From NCBI RefSeq assembly GCF_963678635.1, contig NC_087062.1:52462473-52526472 (forward strand): DNA of 64,000 nucleotides. The letters run 5' to 3'. This document shows positions 26,840 to 41,300 of this stretch, piece after piece (position 1 is the first letter of the stretch; each line of letters begins with the position of its first letter). Made by a program: the position numbers and the translations under genes. This stretch comes from Symsagittifera roscoffensis (lineage: Eukaryota; Xenacoelomorpha; Acoela; Convolutidae). The notes beneath the pieces were generated by a model, which saw only the letters and a list, made by a program, of their open reading frames with translations, had not been told where the DNA came from and did not search any database.

Positions 26840-29800
26840 CTCTCTCTCAAATAAACCAATAAGTATTGATAAAACCAATAAAAATTGATAAGAAACTTCA
26901 TATCTCGGAAGCTGAAAAGATTTGAGCAGACAAATTTGGAGGCAAAAATTGCAACCCCTGAAAGTATTCTGGCAGCAGTCGACTATAGCGCTGAGATTAT
27001 TAAATTTTGCGAAGTTTTTAAAACCTAAATTTTTTGAAAATTTTTCAAGAAAAAAAACATAAGAAACGTCACCTCTTGGAAATAATAGAAACGTCACCTC
27101 TCAAATAAACCAATAGACCAAATCAATATCATTCATCCACTGTGTTAAAAGTTAAAATAAGTTAACACTGAGTGTATTACAATCAATTCTGATTGACTTA
27201 AATTCAAAACTTGTAACAGGAATAACATCCCCCCATCGGTTGAAGGAGAAAGGTCGCTCGTTCCGCTGTGTCATCCTGTTATTAATTGTATTGTGCATCA
27301 TACTGTATTTTTGTATGTTGCTCCTTAATTATGTTGTGCAATTAAACTGCTCTTGGTGCCCAGGTGAACCAAAATCTAAGAAATTGATATAGCTGGTTAG
27401 TATGAACCTGTCGCAACAAATCAAACGTAAGATTTTAAGACCGTTTTTCTCAAAATTGGGTTGATTCCGAGATATGACGTTTCTTATCATTTTTCTAAAT
27501 AAGTTAGAAAAACAAAACTTCACAAAATTTGAAATTAATTTCTCTATGGTGGGGTGCTCTCGGAGTATGTCCAGGGGTTGAAAATCTTGCTTCCAAGAGC
27601 CTGCTCGAATCATTTTTATTTCCAAGAGGTGACGTTTCTTATGTTTTTTTTTCTTGAAAAATTTTCAAAAAATTTAGTTTTTAAAAACTTCGCAAAATTT
27701 AATAATCTCAGCGCTATAGTCGAGTGCTGCCAGAATACTTTCAGGGGTTGAAAATATTGCATCCAAAATTATCTGCTCAAATCTTTTCAGCTTCCGAGAT
27801 ATGAAGTTTCTTATCAATTTTGAAAAATTTTTCAAAAAATTTTTTAGATGAAAAAAAAAACAATAAAAATTTGAAATAAACAACTCATTGATTCGTTCAG
27901 GGACGTTCAGGGTACGTTCAGGGTACTCAGAGTACGTTCGGGGATTGCAAATCTTACCAGATCAAATTTTTTAGTTTTTGTAATATGACGTTTCTTATCA
28001 TTTTTCTAAGAAAAATTAAGAAACTAAACTTTACAATTTTGGTAGGGTGCTCTCAGTGTACGTTCAGGGGTTCCAAATCTTGCCTACAAATTTATATGCT
28101 CAAATTATTTAAATTTCCGAGATTTGACGTTTTTATTATCTTTTTTTGTAAAATTTAAAAATAAATTTTCAGAAAAAAAACATGATTTCAAAAAGTTAAC
28201 AAAATTTGACCTTGCCAACCACATACTTGGGTGCTGTCAGGGTAGTCTCAATGGGTTGCAAACCTGCTTCTTTTTGTGACGTTTTTAGTAATTTTTTTGA
28301 AAAGTTTTAGATAATAAAAACTTCAAAGAACTTGAAATTTGCAACTTTATAATGGGGTGCTCTCAGGGTTTTTTTGAATTGGCCTCGAAATAAGAGTAAT
28401 CGAAAAATTTTTTAGCTTACGAGATATGACAATTTTTCTTGTTTTTCATAAATATTCAGAAAATCTTTGAATGCATTTTGCGAAATTTTTAAAACCTAAA
28501 TTTTTTGAAAATTTTTCAAGAAAAAAAACATAAGAAACGTCACCTCTTGGAAATAATAGAAACGTCACCTCTCAAATAAACCATTAGACCAAGTCAATAT
28601 AATTCATCCACTGTGTTAAAAATTAAATAAGTTAACACTGAGTGTATTACAATCAATTCTGATTGACTTAAATTTAAATTTTGTAACAGGAATACGCTCG
28701 TTCCGCTGTGTCATCCTGTTATTAATTGTATTGTGCATCATACTGTATTTTTGTATGTTGCTCCTTAAATATGTTGTGCAAGTAAACTGTTCTTGGTGCC
28801 CAGGTGAACCAAAATCTAAAAAATTGATATAGCTGGTTAGTATGAACCTGTCGCAACAAATCAAACATAAGATTTTAAGACCGTTTTTCTCAAAATTGGG
28901 TTGATTCCGAGATATGACGTTTCTTATCATTTTTCTAAATATGTTAGAAAAACAAAACTTCACAAAATTTGAAATTAATTACTCTATGGTGGGGTGCTCT
29001 CGGAGTATGTTCAGGGGTTGAAAATCTTGCTTCCAAGATCCTGCTCGAAGCATTTTTATTTCCAAGAGGTGACGTTTCTTATATTTTTTTTCTTGAAAAA
29101 TTTTCAAAAAATTTAGGTTTTAAAAACTTCGCAAAATTTAATAATCTCAGCGCTATAGTCGAGTGCTGCCAGAATACTTTCAGGGGTTGCAAATCTTGCA
29201 TCCAAATTTGTCTGCTCAAATCTTTTCAGCTTCCGAGATATGAAGTTTCTTATCAATTTTTGAAAAAATTTCAAAACATTTTAGATGAAAAAAAAACAAT
29301 AGAAATTTGGAATAAACAACTCAATGATTCGTTCAGGGACGTTCAGGGTACGTTCAGGGTACTCAGAGTACGTTCAGGGATTGCAAATCTTACCTGCTCA
29401 AATTTTTTAGTTTTTGTAATATGACGTTTCTTATCATTTTTCTAAGAAAAATTAAGAAACTAAACTTTACAATTTTGGTAGGGTGCTCTCAGTGTACGTT
29501 CAGGGGTTCCAAATCTTGCCTCCAATTTATCTGCTCAAATTATTTTAATTTCCGAGATTTGACGTTTTTATTATCTTTTTTGAAAAACTTTCAAAAAAAA
29601 TTGGATAAAAAAAATTGAAATAAGCAAACCTATGTTAGTGTGCAGTCAAATTTTCCCACGGTTGCAAATTAACCAACAAATGTGAATCACCAAACTAATT
29701 TAGCTTACGATATATGACTTTTTTTGTAAAATTTAAAAATAAATTTTCAGAAAAAAAACATGATTTCAAAAAGTTAACAAAATTTGACATTGCCAACCAC

Positions 29801-32277
29801 ATACTTGGGTGCTGTCAGGGTATTCTCAATGAGTTGCAAACCTGCTTCTTATTGTGACGTTTTTTGTAAATTTTTTGAAAAGTTTTAGATAATAAAAACT
29901 TCAAAGAACTTGAAATTTGCAACTTTATAATGGGGTGCTCTCAGGGTTTTTTGAATTGGCCTCGAAATAAGAGTAATCGAAAAATTTTTTAGCTTACGAG
30001 ATATGACAATTTTTCTTGTTTTTCATAAATATTCAGAATATCTTTGAATGCATTTTGCGAAATTTTAAAAACTAAATTTTTTGAAAATTTTTCAAGAAAA
30101 AAAACATAAGAAACGTCACCTCTTGGAAATAATAGAAACGTCACCTCTCAAATAAACCAATAGACCAAATCAATATCATTCATCCACTGTGTTAAAAGTT
30201 AAAATAAGTTAACACTGAGTGTATTACAATCAATTCTGATTGACTTAAATTCAAAACTTGTAACAGGAATAACATCCCCCCATCGGTTGAAGGAGAAAGG
30301 TCGCTCGTTCCGCTGTGTGATCCTGTTATTAATTGTATTGTGCATCATTCTGTATTTTTGTATGTTGCTCCTTAATTATGTTGTGTAATTAAACTGCTCT
30401 TGGTGCCCAGGTGAACCAAAATCTAAGAAATTGATATAGCTGGTTAGTATGAACCTGTCGCAACAAATCAAACGTAAGATTTTAAGACTGTTTTTCTCAA
30501 AATTGTCTGCTCAAATCTTTTCAGCTTCCGAGATACGAAGTTTCTTATCAATTTTTGAAATTTTTTCAAAAAATTTTTTAAATGAAAAAAAAAAACAATA
30601 GAAATTTGGAATAAACAACTCAATGATTCGTTCAGGGACGTTGAGGGTACGTTCAGCGTACTCAGAGTACGTTCAGGGATTGCAAATCTTACCTGCTCAA
30701 ATTTTTTAGTTTTGTAATTTGACGTTTCTTATCATTTTTCTAAGAAAAATTAAGAACTAAACTTTACAATTTTGGTGGGGTGCTCTCAGTGTACGTTCAG
30801 GGGTTCCAAATCTTGCCTCCAAATTTGTCTGCTCAAATTATTTAAATTTCCGAGATTTGACGTTTTTGTTATCATTTTTTGAAAAATTTTCAAAAAAAAT
30901 TGGATAAAAAAAATGAAATAAGCAAACCTATGTTGGTGTGCAGTCAAACTTCTCCCACAGTTGCAAATTAACCAACAAATGTGAATCACCAAACTATTTT
31001 AGCTTACGATATATGACATTTTTTGTAAAATTTAAAAATAAATTTTCAAAAAAAACATGATTTCAAATAGTTAACAAAATTTGACATTGCCAACCACATA
31101 CTTGGGTGCTGTCAGGGTATTCTCAATGGGTTGCAAGTCCTGCTTCTTTTTGTGACGTTTTTTGTAATTTTTTTGAAAAATTTTAGATAATAAAAACTTC
31201 AAAGAACTTGAAATTTGCAACCTTATAATGGGGTGCTCTCAGGGTTTTTTGAATTGGCCTCGAAATAAGAGTAATCGAAAAATTTTTAACTTACGAGATA
31301 TGACAATTTTTCTTGTTTTCATAAATTTTCAGAAAATCTTTGAATGCATTTTCTTTTTAAAAGTTGAGTGAAGTGCTGTCGGGGAGTGCTGTCGGGGAGC
31401 TATCATGTCTTTTTTGAACGCAGCGCCAAATGCTATATTAAAGTATACCCTTCGATTCATCATACAGNNNNNNNNNNNNNNNNNNNNNNNNNNNNNNNNN
31501 NNNNNNNNNNNNNNNNNNNNNNNNNNNNNNNNNNNNNNNNNNNNNNNNNNNNNNNNNNNNNNNNNNNNNNNNNNNNNNNNNNNNNNNNNNNNNNNNNNNN
31601 NNNNNNNNNNNNNNNNNNNNNNNNNNNNNNNNNNNNNNNNNNNNNNNNNNNNNNNNNNNNNNNNNNNATTTGCCTTTTAAGTAACATAGATACCGTAGAT
31701 ACCGAGAAAGTTTTACAATTTGGTTTATAACTCTCTGTATTTGGCGCAACCTTTGAAATTCGGTTTGTTGGTGCAATAAAATTAGATAATTAGAAGTAAA
31801 AAATGATGATCTTTTCAATTAGATGGTTTTAGCTAATTTTAAATTAAATTCGTAGTAAAATGCTGAAAAATTGTTCAAGACAAGATAAAAATCTGTCCAA
31901 GTTTGATCTTACCTCCATCGAATTTTTCCTTCATTGACTTTTACCTTCTTATGAAACTATTGAGGCATCTGATTTGTCGTGGTTCTCCCGACATTATAGC
32001 TATCAGCAGCCCAGATAGCTGAAAGGTTTATCAAAAATAAAAACTGTTCCAAAGAGTATTTTCGGCGTAAGATCAAAATAAAGGCAAATGATTTTAGTTT
32101 GTCAAGATAAACATTTTTTAAACTTTACTACCTGAACCGGCGCGTTAGTGGTTTTTCTGCCTAAGAAATTTGACTCGAATCTCGAGCAGACCAAAAAGCT
32201 AAGATTTGTTGAGAATTTAGGATATATTTAGGATATATTTAGGATATATTTAGATTATATTTTTAGGATATATTTAG

Positions 32278-32321
<44 letters not shown>

Positions 32322-35300
32322 CTAAATAAAACTATACATCCTAAATAGATCCTAAAAATATATCCTAATTATATCAAATATGAAGGATGAAGATAAAGTA
32401 GATAGTTCATAAGAAGTAAGTTTTTTCTTATTTTGATCTTAAACGCTTATAAATAGTCTAATTCTAATTTGATGAATATCCGTATTCCTAGGGCAAGAAA
32501 ATTTCAGGTTCCGCAAGTTCTCGTCGCTTATCTTTTCTAAGTTTGAAATGAGGTAAAATTTTTCACCTTCTTCATATTTTCTTATTCATACTCGTTTTTC
32601 TTCATAAAAAAAACATATATGTGTCAAAATTTCGAAAAAATTGTGCAAAAAATTTTATTGTTCCGACTTTTATCAACGGAATATTTGAGCTCGAGGTGGG
32701 TTTTTTTTCTTCCGACAATTTTCGACTTTTAAACTAGCCATTTTTGACAGAATTTTTTTTTAATCATTCAAAAGGTATTGTTGTCTTGAGCTCAAATTTG
32801 AAAAAATTTTCACCTGTGATCATTTTTAGTAAAGTTATGGGGGTTTAAAGATAAAAAGTTTATTTGCCAAATAAGTTTGAAGCTTTTTTGCCAAATCGAT
32901 TTGCTACTGCGAGCGAAATTTATCATTTTATACTTTATTTGGCGTGTGGGGTCATGATTTTCACAAAAAAAACTCAAAATTCTTTTAAATTTTCATTTTA
33001 TTTTTATTACATTGAATTGTTTCATGCTATTACTGCTCCATAGACCTCAAAATGCAGTCGGAACAATCAGGGCTTTGCCCTGATACGAGCAGTCTTGTTC
33101 TTTTGCGAATTGATATTTATTTTTTTGATATTCAAGGTTTATCAAATATTTAAGGTTTTCTTCCTTAAGTTAACTGCATGTCACGTTGTGTTGAAATTTT
33201 CACAACCGTGAGAAATGGAATTCACCTGCAATGCAAACAAGATTGAACTTGACAGATTGGACCCTGATTTTTCTGTTTTCTTTTTCAGAAATCTCAAGTA
33301 ATTTTGATTTTAAAAATGAAAATTAGATAAACTTGAATTTTTGAAAATCACTCACACGCCGTGTCAAAAAAATTAAAATTGACTCAACACAAAGTTTGGA
33401 TTCATTAACTAGCATCAATGCAAATAGGAGAGATTTATGAGCCGCATAATTTTGCTGCCATGTATGTTACGCGTTAATAAAATACAAGACTGCTCGTATC
33501 AAAATAAAATTTTGATGTAAAAAAATAAAATAAAATAAAATAAAATAAAACTTTTCCGAAATTTGAAAAATTTTCTTTGAAAATCATCCCCCCACACGCC
33601 ATATAAAGTACAAAACAATAGATTTCGCTCCTTGTAACAAATCAATTATGGCAAAAAAGCTTCTTTCAACCATTTTGGAACGATTTCTAAGACGGATTAA
33701 ATCTCCGCTTACGCGTTAATAGCGCGAATTATATCGCGCGTTAATTGTCCCAAATTGCTCAAAATGGCCAAAATGGCAATTTTTAAACCCTCAAAACTTA
33801 ACGAAAAAAGATCACAGGTGAAATATCTTTTCAAATTTAAGCTCAGGACAACGGATGATATAAAAAAAATTTCGTCAAAAATGGCTGGTTAAAAAATCGA
33901 AATTTGTCTGTAGAAACAAAAACCCACCCCGAGCACAAATATTCCGTTACTTTCGTATCGAAAGTCGGAACAATAAAACTTATGTGCGAATTAATTTTTT
34001 ACCCAAATTGGTCATTAATTTACCCAATTTTTCCCCATTTTTTGACTTTTCGAAAAAAGATAACAAGAAATCATTTTACTCTCAATTTGAGCTCACGGCA
34101 TCCTTATCTTATAGATTATGTAAAAAAAATTGCCAAAAAGAGCTAGTTTAATATTGTCTGGAGAAAAAACGAGTCAGTTACTGTACAAAAATTCCGGAAC
34201 TGTCTTAGAAAGCCAGAATTGTATCAATTTTGTCTCTCATAGCTATGGTGCCAAATTTTGTTGCTGTTTTATCTACACGTCACTTAAGGCCTCTAAAGGA
34301 AGTTTTCATTGAAAAACTATGTGGAATGCTTCCTTTTTTGTGGAATAGGGGCTACATATTTATCAACTAAAATGATTGACATCCAAATATGCAGCCCCTA
34401 TTCCAGAAAAACTATAATTATTTATATTCTTGAGAGCTTCTCATATCACTACTAAGTGTGAGCAGGTACCTGCCTGTCAATCCATCTAGGTCTGTCTGGA
34501 TGTTGACCTGTAATTCAAGGTCTGAATTATACGTTGAAGAAACAAGTTGAGTTTACTCTTAAGCTGGAGAAGTACTGCTGTTATTTCCTTTGGCTCCTAT
34601 GTCTCCCCATTTTTCTTTAAATGAGTATTTAAAGTTTCTAGTTTACAAAATTCTGACAAGAGTCAGTCATGAGAATAAAATTGGTTATGGTTGACAGAAG
34701 AAAATGTTCGGTTGTATCTGGTTGAAGTACCGCAGGTGGATGGAAATTCTCACTCGGTTCCCTCAAGTTATAGAACAAAATCAATCACCCATCATTATTC
34801 AATCGCTCCATGAGTTCGAGTATGGTAACAATTGGACTAATTTATAAATTGTAACCGCAATCAGCGTCCACTTTTGTTCCAGACAAATGGTAGCCAGCTG
34901 ACTCTCTTTGATATACTTTGTCCCATTCGGTTAACGTCTGTAGTTGGTTAATACATGTGTCCACTCATTCCATAAAATTTGGTTCAAAATATTGTCAATA
35001 AAAAACATTGCAGTGACATAAACAGACTCTCTCATTCCTCTAATCAAATAAACCCGCCGTGGACTCTAAAATTAAAGTAGGCTGCCCAGCTAAATTTGAT
35101 TACCTACCCGTCCGAAAAAAATTCCCTGCAATAAAGAACATGCACTTAGCTAGACGAGGCACAATATTGCAGCACATTACCTATCAAAAACATGCAAATT
35201 GCAAGAAAATGAGCTTTTACGCCTCTTTCCTTTCAAGAAAAAGGATTCGAATCCACATAAAATCATTTTCAAAATACGAAACACTTTTTGACCGTTTTCA

Positions 35301-38300
35301 CAGTTGATGATTGTTTTAAAAATGAACGTTTGTTAAGGTTTTCAAGTAATTCTGGAGCTGCATAAACTCATTTTGCATTGGCAGAACGAAACAAAAAAGA
35401 CTCAACTAAAATTGATCTAGCTCTTCTAAAGTAAAAAAAATAGGTTTAAACTAAATATGTATTCAAAAAAAGATGATTTAAACTAAAATGTCTTCAATAG
35501 GTCTTCAAAACTAAACATGTCTATATAGAATACTTCAATAGAGCTGCATTATCAGGGCATAGCCGACAACTGTCACAGAAAAAAATTGATGGGCGCTATC
35601 ATTTCTAAAAGCTTTAAATTTTTCGTATGTACCTGTTTCCCACAACCATATCAAGAAGGAAGTGTTACCATTTCAGTCGTCTTGGAAGTGATTGATATCA
35701 ATTAATTCGATTCAATTCAATGTTCTTTGTGAGACAGTTCGAGAGTGGAACAGTTCGTCGTGCTTGACCGTTAAACGTCATACATCGAGCTTAATGAGCA
35801 CAATAAAAGCGCACATAAATTTGACTAGATCAATAATTTTAATACCCCGAAAAATGAACAAAATGATTGCAGGTGCGAATGTTTCTACATGTGAACTCAG
35901 GGAATCCACATCTTCTATAGAGAAAAATTTAACCTAAAATTGATCTTTTTGATAGTCGAAATTGGTCTACATTTAAAAAAAACACGATTAGGAATATACA
36001 GTTACTTTCCTGATGGTTGGTAAAACACCAAAAATACTGCAATTTCAAGTTTTTTAGAGGTCGAAAAAATAAGATGCATAACAACTGCAACACAAATGAG
36101 AAAGCAATATCAAAGAAATATGATGCAAAAAATCGGTATAACAAAAGTTTAAACCATTTTCAAGCAAAAAAGTAGAAATTAAATAAAGTAATTATAATTT
36201 AAAACACAGATAGCCAGTTACTGTGCAATTAACACAGAATGTTACCACCATAGTCTTAAAAATACAAAACAAAGTTTTTTTTCAAATTAGTGTCGTTTTT
36301 TAATGCGTGGTGTGAAAAAATTATCTGAACAAAAATTGGGCTAACTCGACATTCATAGTAAAACAGGCAAATTGAAAAACGTAGAAAATTCACAAGAAAA
36401 ACGAAAAAAGATGATTAAAAGAACTTTCCCTATTTTTTTTAGATATTCAGTTTTTTTCAAAAACTTTTAGAACTTTTGATCTTTTTGATACCTAATAGGG
36501 TACTAAAAACTTACTTTACTTGAGTAAAACACAAAAATTTGAAGACATATATTAAGCATAAATAAGCTAATGTAGGCCTGCTCACTCGCTCGAATTTAGA
36601 CGAAAAATCAAAATTTTCAAACCGGTTTTTCTCAACATCAGGAATTTTTTGAATATTTTTAAAATCGTTCGAATCGCGACTGAAAGAGCTTTTATATGAT
36701 ATATGACTCAACCCAGCTCGATGATCAATTGTTGTACCTGATTTTGCACGGAAATAAAAAAACTAAAGCACACTTGATTACAAAGTTCTTCCCCATTTTC
36801 ATTTTAAATGGTCGAAACAAAAAAACAAATGGTAAAAAGTACAAAGTCTAGAAGAATTTGAATGATAGTACGCAGAATGAAGCTGACATTTGCAACACTT
36901 GTAAAACCTTAAATCCATATAGCATTGCAAACTAGCGGATAAAAATGAAATGTAAACCACTAAGTGAAAAAATTATTTGAAACTTAAAGTCAAAAAAATC
37001 TACATCATATACATAGAAAAGCCCGCTAGCAGTAGAAAATGAGACGAAAGTTACAAACTCGAATTTTAAAATTGAAAAAAAATTATAAACTTATATCTCA
37101 GACAGTCAGTTTGGAGAAAATAACTTGAGAAGTATAATTCCAAGTGTTTAACTAGCACTGAGATCAGCGGTAACTAGGCAAACAATACTCGCATATACGT
37201 TCGCTGAGCCGAAAAATTGTCCTATAAATTTTTATACTTTGAGAAATTTAAATTTTTAAGTCCACCGAAGCACAAAACACATGAAAACACGTTTTTGCTC
37301 TTGAAGCAACCGATTCTAGCTCAACTATATAGATATATTTTCCACCGAAACCGTTAAAGCTCAAAAACCTTTGAAACAAAAAACTAATCGGACAAAACGG
37401 AAATTAACCGAAGTATAGAAGGTCAATTGCACCGGTCATTACAAATGATAGATACGGCACTCTAAACTCCTGAGCCTGTAAACAAAATCCATGCTTTCAA
37501 AATTCAGCGGAACTGAACACCAAAACGAAACCCGACAAGGTAAAGTTTTTCAGGTCAGTTATTTAAAGAAATTTCTAGATACTAATTTTGAACAAAAATT
37601 AAGCAAAATCGAAATAATTTTTAATGCTTTTTGGCAGAACAATCAAATTCATTTTAAATAATCTTAGTAGATATCGTATGCAGAAAATTGCCGAAGAACC
37701 TCGAAGCCAGACTCTTTTTTGCCCTTCTTTCCAAACAAAAAATTAACATTTTTAAAAATTTCTAGACCGTGACCTGCTCACCTGTACAGATATTTGATAA
37801 ATTACAAAAAAAGAATCCATTTGGTACAGCTCTTAGCCAGGAGTAAGGTAACGAACGGTTACGCAGAGACATGCCAGAGTTTTATGACATGTCTAAAGTT
37901 TCGAATTTGAAACAAATGTATATGGACAAGCCAGTCTTGGTATCGAATCTTTAAAAAAAATTGCGACGAATGCATATACATCATACCACTATATTATGTC
38001 TTACTGTAATATACTTGTGCCATTTGGATTACTTGAGAGGGGTTTGGTTGATGGGGGGTTTATGGTTGGGCTGTTCTGATGATGTGGCTTCTATCTGATC
38101 TATCTAATGGTATGCTGGTGTCAGTTTGCCTGTTGAGTGTTAGTTTAACAATAAGGTGCAAGCCTCTTTCTCTCGCTTTTCTTCCGTCAAAGACGTCCAC
38201 AGTCAATATAAATCACCCGTTATCAATCAACTTCAGAGTCTTATCTTGACATGAGCACCTTCCACTTTATCAAGTGCTCTTAGTGGACCAACACTTTTTA

Positions 38301-41300
38301 GTTAAAAGGAATCCCTGCTCAGTATCATTTTTATGGGAAATAAAACTAAAATGTGAAAAGAACATGGGTTTTTGGCGAAGCGGAACTTACTGATATTTTG
38401 GGGGCAGTGGTAATTTTGAATTTCTTAACCTATGACTGAAAAAAAAACACTGTGAGTAAGTGGATTTTAGTAATTTGCTGTACATATGGATTAATGGTTT
38501 TGAAATAACATGTAAGAAGCATTATGTAACATTCATTGTATTGTGTGAGGTGAAGAGTTGGGGATTTGTTCACAGGGGCCAATACGACAGTGCGCTACAC
38601 TACCCTGTGTATGCGGGTGCGGTTCAAGCGCAAGTGGGAGATCTACGTGGTGACTATGTTCCTGCCCAGTATCAGTCTGGTGGTGTTGAGTTGGGTGTCC
38701 TTCTGCATAGACAAGAATGCAGTGCCGGCCAGAGCAGGCATCACCATCACCACCATCCTCGCCCAGATCACACTCATCACTGGCACTGCCAACAAGTCAG
38801 TCTCATCAACAGCAACTAACATAACTCATCTCCGTATCCTGCACGTTTCCTAGTTATCCATCAACCATAGCGGTGGTACATAGGATCCTTTTCTACCACA
38901 AGGCCTAGCGCAAGACCCAAGGTCGAACGGAGCACTTAAGCCTGATAAATCACAGCTCAAAAACAAACAACTAATATTTTATTGCCGAAATCATGTTAAA
39001 AACACTGACCACAAAACTTTTTTAGCAGTTCTGGAATTCCTCCGGGGAAAACTAGGCAGGATTTTAATGCTTGAGGCAATAACCGATATGTCTGCTCCAG
39101 AATAGGCATGAGACTCAAAAACTATTAGGTTGACTAAATTGATTTTCTGAGCTCTCCCAAATTACTATAAAAACCCTAATTTGACCAATTTTTTTTTTAA
39201 ATTGGCCAAAATTGCAATTTTAAACCCCCATAACTTAATAAAAATTGATCATAGGTGAAATATCTTCTCATATTTAAGCTCAGGGCAACAATAGCATTCG
39301 GTTGATTAAAAATTTCCTTGAAAATGGGCAGTTAAAAAGTCGAAATTTGTCTGAAGAAAAAAACCCACCCCGAGCACAACTATTCCGATACTTTCGTATC
39401 GAAAGTCGGAACAATAACCGAATTTATGATGAACTTTGGAGACTAAGTTCTTCATTTTTTGCAGCAAAAAGTTTTAACAGTAAAACTTAGTCTAGTTAAT
39501 TCTAAATTTTTAAGAGGTCAAAATGAAGCCACTACGGCGATATAAAATTAACCGAAACCTATCAAGCCAAAAAAAATCAAGAAAACTGTGTTAGAAAAAA
39601 AACCAGCAGAAAAACTTCGATAAAAAAATATTCCGTTACTTTCGTATCGAAAGTCGGAACAACAAGACTACGCGCATAAGAGCAAAGGTACGCGTATGAT
39701 TGTTCCAAGGGCTTTCAAACTCTATGGAATAGTTTTCGCTGTCTGCTCGTATCAGGGCTCGTATCAGGACTCTATGTGCTCGTACCGCTTTTTGATTCTA
39801 TGTAAGCTTGTCTTTCAATAGTTTGAAGACTATATCTATGATACTATACTTAGAACGTAATACGTATTTACCGAACACAAAATTTTATTCCGAAATTAAA
39901 TGAAACAAGACTGCTCGTATCAGGTCGAAGCCCTTAATGTTCCGACTGCCTTTTAAGGTTTATGGAGCAGTACTAACATGAAAAAATTAAAAATTATAAA
40001 ATAAAATGAAATTTTTTTAAATGAAATTTGAAAGTTTGTATGAAATCATCCCCCCACACGCCATATAAAATTTAAAAAAAATTTTAGATTTTGCTCTTTA
40101 TAACAAACCAACTATGGCAAATAAGCTTCTTTCAACCAATTTGGAACAATTTCAAAGACGGATTAATTGTCCGCTTACGCGTTAATAGCGCGAAATATAT
40201 CGCGCGTTAATTGTCCCAAATTGGCCAAAACGGCAATCTTTAAACCCCCATACTTTACGAAAAACAATCACAGGTGAAACATCTTTTCAAACTTCAGCCC
40301 AGGACAACAATACCTTTCGAATGGAAAAAAAAATTCCGTCAAAATGGCTTGTTAAAAAGTCGAAATTTGTCTGAAGAAAAAAAACCACCCGAGCACAAAT
40401 ATTCCGTTACTTTCGTTAAGAAAGTCGGAACAATAATCTTGCCGTATTTAGGGCACAATTATTGCAATTTAAAATTTTGCAAGTTTTAACTTTGAACTGT
40501 TTGTTTTCTGTCCCCTAGCAGCCAATAAAAAAATAAAGCCTTAAAATTCGTGTCGTGTGGGTACTTAACATGACTGATTAACTTGGAAAAAATCAAATTA
40601 AAACAAACTTGATTGGGAGATAATTCGCCACGCATTAATGAATTCCATCATTTTTTCAGCTTCATATACAAAATTATACAAAACTGCTTGTATCAGGGCG
40701 AAGCCTTGAATATTGCGACTGCCTTTTAAGTTCTATGGAGCAACAAGAACACGAAAAATTTAATAAAAATTTTAGTTTTTTTTGAAAACAGTCCCCACAC
40801 GCAATATTAAATACAAAGTGATAGATTTTGCTCCTATTAACAAATCAATTATGACATATAAGCTTCCTTGAATTAATTTGGAACAATTTCTAATACGGGT
40901 TAAGTCTCGCTTACGCGTTTATACCTCGAAATATATCGCGTGTTACTTGTCCCAAATTGGCCAAAATTGCAATCTTTAAACCCCATAACTTAATGAAAAC
41001 CCCCATAACTTTTCATTTTAAGCTCAGGGCAACAATAGCTTTCAGTTGATTAAAAATTTCCTTGAAAAATGGCTAGTTCAAAGTCGAAATTTGTCTGAAG
41101 AAAAAAACCCACCCCGAGCACAACTACTCCGATACTTTCGTATCGAAAGTCGGAACAATAACAGAATTTATGATGAACTTTGGAGACTAAGTTCCTTCAT
41201 TTTTGCAGCAAAAAGTTTTAACAGTGAAACTTAGTAGTTAATTCTAAATTTTTAAGAGGTCAAAATGAAACCACTACAGCGATATAAAATTAACCGAAAT

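Noticed and set aside
28969-29424. 151-residue open frame
   Set aside because: It lies wholly inside the satellite array; the same peptide phrases recur in each unit because the DNA repeats.
26865-31375. CRISPR-like array
   Set aside because: Unit length and divergence are those of a eukaryotic satellite, with no short identical repeats and unique spacers.
32217-32376. Interstitial telomere
   Set aside because: Only one TTTAGGG on each side of the TA run; the rest is TTTAGGATATA.
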